11,051 nucleotides of DNA from URHD0088 sp041488295 (lineage in GTDB: Bacteria; Pseudomonadota; Alphaproteobacteria; ATCC43930; CGMCC-115725), in NCBI GenBank assembly GCA_041488295.1, contig JBGPOZ010000168.1, forward strand, positions 1 through 11,051, given 5' to 3'. The translations under genes were made by a program, and so were the position numbers. The notes below the pieces were generated by a model, which had not been told where the DNA came from, did not search any database, and saw only the letters and a program-made list of their open reading frames with translations. Of this stretch, positions 6,655 to 11,051 are shown in pieces; the first letter of the stretch is position 1, and the number at the start of each line of letters is the position of its first letter.

Positions 6655-6684
6655 GCCCGGGCCTTAACGTTAATTGGCCCGAGC
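6655..6684 (-). repeat. Long hairpin with TTAACGTTAA loop
   Basis: GCCCGGGCC (6655-6663) and GGCCCGAGC (6676-6684) form a nine-pair stem with one G-U in a minus-strand transcript. The 12-base loop contains the perfect palindrome TTAACGTTAA (6664-6673). It lies about 40 bases past the DUF2066 stop and about 105 bases before the small minus-strand gene. No U-run follows, so a classical intrinsic terminator is not shown; it may be a terminator-like or 3'-stabilising stem, or an operator. Confidence 0.5.
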
Positions 6685-6723
6685 CCGCCCGATCCCCATC
6701 GGCGCGCTGAACCCCGGGGTCGA

Positions 6724-7557
6724 TCAATCCGGAACGCCGTGGCCGGACGCGACCCGAACCACGCCGCGAACGATATCGACGAAGGCCTTGTCGTAGTTCA
6801 CGCCGCTGACCCGCCAGGCGTAGTCGACACCGTGCCAGCGCATCCGCCACGACCCGACCCAGCCCGGCAAGGCCTCTTGAAACTCGAGCGTGCCGGCGAC
6901 GACGGCTTCATGCGGCGATGATGCGCCTCGAGGCGTCGGGAATCCATCGAGGGTGACATCCCAGGCCGCAAACTCGGCCTCCGTCGGGATGCGCACCCTC
7001 ATCCCGTATTCATCGGCCATCGTGGCGAAGGATTGGCGCTGATCGGCGCCCGCCGGAGTCTCGGCGCTGAGGAGATACGGGGCGACGACGCCATGCACCA
7101 CGAGCACCGGTACCACCACCGGCCGCTCGCCGCGCCAGGGATGCTCACCCAGCTCCGCCAGCTCCTTGTCGATCCCATTGGGGTCGAAACGGACGGTGAG
7201 ATCATGCGGCCGGTCGTACGTCCCCTGGTCGTCGTGAATCGGAATCCCGGCCAGTTGGTCGACATAGCTGAAAGATACGACCAGCGCGTCGGCATGCGCC
7301 GCCAGCTCGGCGATGCGCGGATCGTCGTGGAGCCGCGGCTCGCCCGACACTTTGACGAGAACCTCGCGCAGCGCTTGCGCGAAGCCGCTGGAGCGGTAAC
7401 GCGTGTCCGAGCCGGTGACGATCGCTGTCGCCTGGTACAAATCGCTCGTCTCTAGCGCCCCGCCGGTCCGGGTGGCGGCCGCGATGAGCACGATCGACAG
7501 CATGACGAGCAACCACGCCGGCCGTCCCCGCGACCGACGAACTTGCCGATACGTCAT
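6724..7557 (-). CDS. DUF2066 domain exported protein
   Basis: 277-residue protein of unknown function. An N-terminal export signal is visible (RRSRGRP, then AWLLVMLSIVLIAAA) with probable cleavage near GGA at 33-35. The region after it (ETSDLYQATAIVTG, FAQALREVLVKVSGEPRLHDD, VVSFSYVDQLAG, DLTVRFDPNGID) matches my knowledge of DUF2066: a short strand, a helix carrying ALREVLVKVSG, and a later 'VRFD' strand. The C-terminal half (about 135-277) is less recognisable. ATG 7557 lies five bases after a perfect AGGAGG (7563-7568). It follows the slipin-NfeD pair on the same strand after about 105 bp, with a TTGACA hexamer in that gap, so it may have its own promoter. No enzyme motif seen. Confidence 0.85.
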   Translation of the reverse strand: MTYRQVRRSRGRPAWLLVMLSIVLIAAATRTGGALETSDLYQATAIVTGSDTRYRSSGFAQALREVLVKVSGEPRLHDDPRIAELAAHADALVVSFSYVDQLAGIPIHDDQGTYDRPHDLTVRFDPNGIDKELAELGEHPWRGERPVVVPVLVVHGVVAPYLLSAETPAGADQRQSFATMADEYGMRVRIPTEAEFAAWDVTLDGFPTPRGASSPHEAVVAGTLEFQEALPGWVGSWRMRWHGVDYAWRVSGVNYDKAFVDIVRGVVRVASGHGVPD

Positions 7558-7575
7558 CGCCACCTCCTGAAGCGG

Positions 7576-7605
7576 AAGCTACGGAATGCGAACGTGACGT
7601 GTCAA
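7576..7605 (-). promoter_or_regulatory. Candidate promoter for the DUF2066 gene
   Basis: On the minus strand a perfect -35 hexamer TTGACA (7605-7600) is followed after 18 bases by TAGCTT (7581-7576), a weak -10. The -35 overlaps the dyad TGAC-N2-GTCA at 7595-7604. The implied start falls next to the AGGAGG ribosome site, so the leader would be only about a dozen bases. Confidence 0.3.
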
Positions 7606-7661
7606 ATCGTGAATATCGGTTAGAAGCGCAGCGTCGATCACCGTGCCAAGAACGACAGCCC

Positions 7662-8105
7662 TCAGGTCGCGGTCGGCCCCGACGCCTCACCCACGACCGA
7701 GAGCGCCGCACCCTCGCTGCCGGTGATGCGCACGCGGCTGCCTGCCGGAAGATCCGGCCCCAGGACGCGCCAGACGGTGTCGCCGATGCGGGCGCGGCCG
7801 GCGCCGTTCACGATCGCCTCGTCGAGCGTGACGGTGCGGCCGACGAGCTGCTCGCCGCGGCGGTTGAGGGTCGGCGCGTCGCTCCGCCCCGCGCGGCGGT
7901 AGACCAAGGCGCCGACCGGCGCCGCCGCCGCGGCGAAGACGGCGAAGGCCACGAGCTGGCGCTGGAGCGAGAAGCCGGGGATGGCGAGCAGCAGGATGCC
8001 GGTGGCGATCCCGCCGAGGCCGATCCACAGGAGATAGACGCCGCTCACCACCATCTCCAAGGCGGCGAGCACGATGCCGGCAGCGAGCCAGAGCCAGGGC
8101 GACAT
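7662..8105 (-). CDS. NfeD family membrane protein, slipin partner
   Basis: 147-residue short-form NfeD protein. Two hydrophobic stretches near the N-terminus (about 3-42: WLWLAAGIVLAALEMVVSG and YLLWIGLGGIATGILLLAI) and one at about 50-69 anchor it in the membrane. The C-terminal 85-140 is the soluble OB-fold-like domain, with LVGRTVTLDEAIVNGAGRAR, DTVWRVLGPDLPAG and VRITGSEG. Family knowledge: short NfeD proteins are encoded next to slipins/stomatins and are thought to bind them, as with E. coli YbbJ beside QmcA. The ATG lies three bases after the slipin stop, indicating translational coupling in one operon. No ClpP-like protease domain is present, unlike long NfeD proteins. Confidence 0.9.
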   Translation of the reverse strand: MSPWLWLAAGIVLAALEMVVSGVYLLWIGLGGIATGILLLAIPGFSLQRQLVAFAVFAAAAAPVGALVYRRAGRSDAPTLNRRGEQLVGRTVTLDEAIVNGAGRARIGDTVWRVLGPDLPAGSRVRITGSEGAALSVVGEASGPTAT

Positions 8106-8108
8106 GGC

Positions 8109-9062
8109 TCAGCTCTTGCCCCAGGGTTGCGGTCGGGGCGGCCCGTCGCCGCCGCTCTTTCCGCCGCCGCCGGCCAGCTCGACCATGCCGGCGAGCGCGC
8201 CGAGGATGCCGGTCGTCTCGGTCGGCAGCACGAGCAGCTTCTGATTGGGCGAGGTGGCGAATTTCTCTAAGGCCTGGAGATAGCGTTGCGCCACGAAATA
8301 GTTGATCGCCTGGATCTGGCCCGAGGCGATCGCGTCGGAGACGAGGCGCGTCGCCTCGGCCTCGGCCTTCGCCTGCCGTTCGCGCGCCTCGGCGTCGCGC
8401 TTGGCGGCTTCGAGCCGCGCCTCGGCGGCAAGGATCTGCGCCTGCTTCTCGCCCTCGGCCTTCAGGATCTCGCCCTGCTTGAAGCCCTCGGCCGAGAGGA
8501 TCGCGGCGCGCTTCTCGCGCTCGGCCTTCATCTGCCGCGCCATGCTCTCGACAAGGTCGGCGGGCGGCGCCAGCTCCTTGATCTCGACGCGCGTCACCTT
8601 GATGCCCCAGGGGCCCGTCGCCTCGTCGATGGTGCGCAGCAGCTTCAGATTGATCTCGTCGCGCTTCGAGAGCACCTCGTCGAGATCCATGCTGCCGACG
8701 ACGGTGCGGATGTTGGTGAGCGTGAGGTTGGTGATGGCGCCGCCCAAGGTCTGCACCTCATAGGCGGCACGCGGCGCGTCGAGCACCTGATAGAAAACGA
8801 CGCCGTCGACCGTCACCTGCGCGTTGTCCTTGGTGATCGCCTGTTGCTGCGGGATTTCGAGGAGCCGCTCCGACATCGGGATCTTGTGGCCGACGCGGTC
8901 GACGATCGGGATGATGAGGTTGAGGCCGGGCCGCAACGTCGTCACGTATTTGCCGAAGCGCTCGACGGTCCATTCGAAGCCCTGCGGCACCGTCTTTACC
9001 CCGGAGATGACGAGCACGGCCGCGAAGACGACGAGCGCCAGCACCGCATAAAGCGTTTCCAT
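8109..9062 (-). CDS. qmcA: Slipin / SPFH-band 7 membrane scaffold protein (QmcA-like)
   Basis: 317-residue stomatin-like protein. One N-terminal membrane segment (about 3-21, LYAVLALVVFAAVLVISG) precedes the SPFH/PHB domain (about 24-190: VPQGFEWTVERFGKYVTTLRPGLN, PQQQAITKDNAQVTVDGVVF, SMDLDEVLSKRDEIN, PWGIKVTRVEIKEL). A heptad-rich Ala/Glu/Lys coiled coil follows (about 178-240), then a conserved C-terminal segment (NQKLLVLPTETTGILGAL) and a Gly/Pro-rich tail. Family knowledge: these proteins oligomerise into membrane microdomain scaffolds and modulate membrane proteases or quality control. ATG 9062 follows GGAGGGGG by six bases; an in-frame start at 9134 would add 24 charged residues ahead of the membrane segment and is unlikely. 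It is first gene of an operon with nfeD and probably DUF2066. Confidence 0.93.
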   Translation of the reverse strand: METLYAVLALVVFAAVLVISGVKTVPQGFEWTVERFGKYVTTLRPGLNLIIPIVDRVGHKIPMSERLLEIPQQQAITKDNAQVTVDGVVFYQVLDAPRAAYEVQTLGGAITNLTLTNIRTVVGSMDLDEVLSKRDEINLKLLRTIDEATGPWGIKVTRVEIKELAPPADLVESMARQMKAEREKRAAILSAEGFKQGEILKAEGEKQAQILAAEARLEAAKRDAEARERQAKAEAEATRLVSDAIASGQIQAINYFVAQRYLQALEKFATSPNQKLLVLPTETTGILGALAGMVELAGGGGKSGGDGPPRPQPWGKS

Positions 9063-9152
9063 GTTCCCCCTCCAGCAGTCCGGGCCACGCTCGGCCGGAC
9101 GAACGACATTAGCCGATCGCGACCGATCCGACACGCCCGTGATATCGCTCGG

Positions 9153-9167
9153 TTAATCGAAGGTTAA
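9153..9167. promoter_or_regulatory. CtrA-type box TTAA-N7-TTAA inside a 7-bp inverted repeat
   Basis: TTAA (9153-9156), seven bases, TTAA (9164-9167), followed by CC: an exact match to the TTAA-N7-TTAA(C) element bound by the alphaproteobacterial cell-cycle regulator CtrA. The flanks extend it to a perfect inverted repeat, CGGTTAA (9150-9156) with TTAACCG (9164-9170). It lies 45 bases before the ATG of the plus-strand microprotein, a fit for a box overlapping a -35, and about 90 bases upstream of the divergent slipin. Confidence 0.5.
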
Positions 9168-9211
9168 CCGAAACGGCAGACCATGGCTGCGACTCGGGTG
9201 AGGAGAAAGCA

Positions 9212-9295
9212 ATGCTCTCGACGGATGCATGGTCGGTCGTCTCTGCCTTCGCGCTCGCGGTGACGCTCGTCTTCGCGATCGGCGCATTGAACTAG
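9212..9295 (+). CDS. 27-residue single-pass membrane microprotein
   Basis: ATG five bases after AGGAGA (9201-9206), TAG at 9293-9295. The peptide starts MLSTDAW and continues with one hydrophobic stretch, VVSAFALAVTLVFAIGAL, enough for a single membrane helix that fills nearly all the rest. Codons are G/C-ending as in the genes around it. It is divergent from the slipin operon, preceded by the CtrA-type box, and ends three bases before the convergent GFA stop. It has the same length as the ORF at 3365 and shares the hexapeptide ALAVTL with it, which may be chance in hydrophobic sequence. No family recognised. Confidence 0.55.
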   Translation: MLSTDAWSVVSAFALAVTLVFAIGALN

Positions 9296-9298
9296 CCG

Positions 9299-9703
9299 TC
9301 AGTCGCCTTCTCGCCTCGGCAGCTCGCTCAAATCGTCGACCCAAGGCATTGCGGAGCGGCACCAGAGCTGTCGTTTCGGGGCAAGCTCGCGGCGCTGACG
9401 GATGCTGCCCCAGCGGATGCCCCATTCCTCGGCATCGGCGCCCTCGCCGGTCGTGAAGAGCGGCGAGCCGCATTCGGCGCAAAAATACTGAAGCCGCTTG
9501 CGCCCGTTCTCCCCGGCCTTGACGTAAAGCTTGGGCGCCTCGCCGGTGAGGCGGACGTTGTCGCGCGAGGTTGATACGGTCACGCGATAGGCCGAGCCGG
9601 TGAGGCTCTGACAATCGGTGCAATGGCAGATCGAGACCCGCCCGGGGTCGATCTCCGCTTCGTATCGAACCCGTCCGCAATGGCATTGACCATCGATCTT
9701 CAT
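9299..9703 (-). CDS. GFA family (CENP-V/GFA, Mss4-like) zinc protein
   Basis: 134-residue cytosolic protein with the full set of zinc-ligand cysteines of the fold: CHCG (C7, C9), CHCTDC (C26, C28, C31) and CAEC (C75, C78). SICHCTDCQSLTGSAYRVTV and LQYFCAECGSPLFT are characteristic blocks. The family is named for glutathione-dependent formaldehyde-activating enzyme (Gfa), which binds formaldehyde and glutathione, but most members, including short ones like this, have no demonstrated activity. ATG 9703 follows GGAGG (9711-9715) by seven bases. There is no formaldehyde dehydrogenase next to it, so a role in formaldehyde detoxification is not supported by context. Confidence 0.92.
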   Translation of the reverse strand: MKIDGQCHCGRVRYEAEIDPGRVSICHCTDCQSLTGSAYRVTVSTSRDNVRLTGEAPKLYVKAGENGRKRLQYFCAECGSPLFTTGEGADAEEWGIRWGSIRQRRELAPKRQLWCRSAMPWVDDLSELPRREGD

Positions 9704-10197
9704 TGCCGGCCCTCCGATCGCCGGCGCATCGCCGCCGGTCCCGCCCGCATTCTGGCACGAGCCGCATGGCGGGTCGCCGGTTCATCGGCCGGCACGAGAG
9801 CCTCGAAGGAGTAGATCAAGACTTTACGTGACGGCGGGGAGGGATTCGGGCGGGGCGATTTCGGGCGACACGATCCAAGGAAACCCGTGGTTGGTCGTAC
9901 CTGACGACCGACGCATCGAGGCACACCCGGAACCGATTGCTGATCTGCCGAAACTCTCTGGCTGCGCCTTGACAGGCAACCTAACGGTTGCATAGTCCCA
10001 CTCGATCGTTCCCGGCGGCTCGACATCACGTCGTAAGCGACACGGTTCCATCGGCCCGAAACGTCGAAAACCGGTCATGCAAGACCAGATCGGCTAGCTT
10101 GGCGCGGATCGTCGTTTTAGCGCTACGCCGCCGCCTCCGCTCGCGCGACTCGCCTCTGCTGCCATGGGTGATCTCGTCAAGCCGTACGGAGGCGGAA
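9704..10197. other. Gene-poor stretch, possibly decayed or regulatory
   Basis: Nearly 500 bp in which several overlapping short frames are open on both strands but none has a good ribosome site together with convincing composition. On the minus strand one frame reads REFRQISNRFRVCLDASVV (about 9959-9903), protein-like but interrupted upstream by a stop. Another minus frame at about 10116-10026 reads KTTIRAKLADLVLHDRFSTF before its stop. These may be remnants of lost genes. The only clear signal is the promoter-like dyad at 9969-9996. Confidence 0.45.
9969..9996 (+). promoter_or_regulatory. Candidate promoter with operator-like dyad in the spacer
   Basis: Perfect -35 TTGACA (9969-9974), 16-base spacer, CATAGT (9991-9996; four of six to consensus). 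The spacer is filled by a perfect dyad GCAACC-TAAC-GGTTGC (9976-9991), the position expected of a repressor operator. The next credible ORF on this strand begins about 195 bases downstream, at 10198. Confidence 0.4.
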
Positions 10198-10422
10198 ATG
10201 AATGGGAACGCCTGGATCATCGGCATCGGCATGTTCGCGGCATGCTGGCTTTCGCCAGCGGCCAGCGTCGTACGAAGAGCCTCATCAGGTGAGACAAAGC
10301 CCGCGATTACTGGCTTCATCGATGAGGCCGAGATTGTTCATCGATGGGGTGTGGTCTTTTTCCGCGGCAAGGCGGCGCGACATGGGTCCGGTATCCCGCC
10401 ACTCCCACTCCCTGAGCGATGA
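10198..10422 (+). CDS. Small ORF with exported or membrane N-terminus
   Basis: ATG five bases after GGAGG (10188-10192). The 74-codon reading begins MNGNAWIIGIGMFAACWLSP, a hydrophobic signal or anchor segment; FAAC at 13-16 is only a marginal lipobox. The first 24 or so codons are G/C-ending like genes in this genome; from about 10275 onward third positions become A/T-richer, and the last 85 bases overlap the end of the UDG gene on the other strand. The N-terminus resembles the two 27-residue microproteins, so the true product may be short with a lost or shifted stop. No family recognised. Confidence 0.4.
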   Translation: MNGNAWIIGIGMFAACWLSPAASVVRRASSGETKPAITGFIDEAEIVHRWGVVFFRGKAARHGSGIPPLPLPER

Positions 10423-11015
10423 TCCCCCAACGCCGCGCCGACCCTCGCCCGCAAGACCGGCACAACGTCCCGTTCGAACCATGGATTTCGTTGCATCCAA
10501 AGACCGCTACGCCAGGATGGATGGGGCAACGGAAAGAATTCCGGCCCATAGACGCTGAAGTTGCGGACGATGTCCGTCAGGGTCTGACGCCTAGTTTGGC
10601 GGAGATAGTGTTGCTGGGCGTAGCTGCCGACCAGCAAGGTCAGGCGATCGGGAGGGAGCCTGGCCAAAACGCGCTCATGCCAAAGGGGCGCGCATTCCGG
10701 GCGCGGGGGCAGGTCGCCGCTTGAGCCGGTCCCAGGGTAGCAGAAGCCCATGGGAACCAGCGCCACCTTTGCGGGATCATAGAAACTGTCCGTCCCAAGG
10801 CCGGTCCACTCCCGAAGCCGCTCACCGCTTGCGTCGTCCCAGGGAGTTCCGCTGGCGTGCACTCGAGCGCCCGGCGCCTGGCCAATGATGACGATTCGCG
10901 ACGAAGCAGAAAACTGCACGATGGGACGAGGGCCTAACGTCAGGCTGGCGGCGCAGGTGCGGCATCCCCGAATTTCGCGCAGCAGGACGTCGATGGGATC
11001 GGCGACGGGGTCCAT
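10338..11015 (-). CDS. Uracil-DNA glycosylase family 4-like protein
   Basis: 225-residue protein of the UDG superfamily (COG1573 type), expected to excise uracil from DNA in the cytosol. Four cysteines C18, C21, C92 and C108 fit the C-x2-C ... C-x15-C pattern of the family-4 [4Fe-4S] cluster. GQAPG at 45-49 is motif A, HPS at 165-167 is the second catalytic-loop motif, and LREIRGCRTCAA, FCYPGTGSSGDLPPRPECAP and NPWFERDVVPVLRARV are recognisable blocks. The acidic residues usual in and after motif A of family 4 are replaced (GQAPGARVHASG). ATG 11015 follows AGGAAG by six bases. Homology ends near residue 197 (about 10425); the remaining 28 residues are a Gly/Ser/Arg-rich extension overlapping the plus-strand ORF, perhaps from a lost stop. 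Confidence 0.88.
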   Translation of the reverse strand: MDPVADPIDVLLREIRGCRTCAASLTLGPRPIVQFSASSRIVIIGQAPGARVHASGTPWDDASGERLREWTGLGTDSFYDPAKVALVPMGFCYPGTGSSGDLPPRPECAPLWHERVLARLPPDRLTLLVGSYAQQHYLRQTRRQTLTDIVRNFSVYGPEFFPLPHPSWRSGLWMQRNPWFERDVVPVLRARVGAALGDHRSGSGSGGIPDPCRAALPRKKTTPHR

Positions 11016-11051
11016 GATTGACTTCCTCTTTTGCCGAGTAGGTTAGGTCCG

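Noticed and set aside
8370..8520. Repetitive Ala/Glu/Lys codons in the slipin gene as a DNA repeat.
   Set aside because: This is the normal coiled-coil region of slipins; the DNA is not an exact tandem repeat.
8286..9167. 293-codon plus-strand frame opposite the slipin gene.
   Set aside because: Leu/Arg/Asp-rich mirror frame with no recognisable domain; the slipin on the other strand is unmistakable.
10164..10292. Plus-strand ATG opening a frame reading MGDLVKPYGGGNEWERLD.
   Set aside because: No ribosome site, Arg/His-rich continuation, and it overlaps the better-supported start at 10198 in another frame.

Overview
The window is about 11 kb of GC-rich chromosomal DNA with no rRNA, tRNA, insertion sequence, phage or CRISPR signature. 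It looks like an alphaproteobacterium, most likely Hyphomicrobiales (Rhizobiales). The support is the strong G/C third-position bias, a TTAA-N7-TTAA element of the CtrA type at 9153-9167, and the family mix (OmpR-type pair, orphan receiver, DUF2066 protein, slipin/NfeD pair, GFA protein). The taxonomic call is inference.

Layout. (1) 1-1256, minus: N-terminal 418 residues of an acyl-CoA synthetase-type adenylate-forming enzyme, running off the left edge. (2) 1383-1787, plus: short RlpA-like exported protein, divergent from (1). (3) 1821-3056, minus: amidohydrolase with a full binuclear metal site. (4) 3057-3364: gene-poor leader with a promoter-like element inside a perfect 9-bp inverted repeat, then a 27-codon membrane microprotein ORF (3365-3448). 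(5) 3471-3893, minus: orphan receiver-domain protein, divergent from (6) 4221-4898 and 4927-6315, plus: OmpR-class response regulator and its histidine kinase. A TGTGA-N6-TCACA site lies between (5) and (6). (6b) 6344-6550, minus: small acidic hypothetical protein. (7) 9062 to 6724, minus: slipin (QmcA-like), NfeD, then a DUF2066 exported protein. (8) 9212-9295, plus: a second 27-codon membrane microprotein, divergent from the slipin and preceded by the CtrA-type box. (9) 9299-9703, minus: GFA-family zinc protein. (10) 9704-10197: nearly 500 bp with no convincing gene but with a promoter-like element whose spacer is a perfect dyad. (11) 10198-10422, plus: small ORF with an exported or membrane N-terminus, overlapping tail-to-tail with (12) 10338-11015, minus: family-4-like uracil-DNA glycosylase.

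Functional themes are envelope and membrane quality (slipin/NfeD, RlpA, DUF2066), signal transduction (two-component pair plus orphan receiver), general metabolism (acyl-CoA ligase, amidohydrolase, GFA protein) and DNA repair (UDG). The large genes are ordinary. The least explained parts are the small ORFs, each with a near-perfect Shine-Dalgarno five bases from the ATG and one hydrophobic segment, and the dyad-symmetric regulatory elements beside them.
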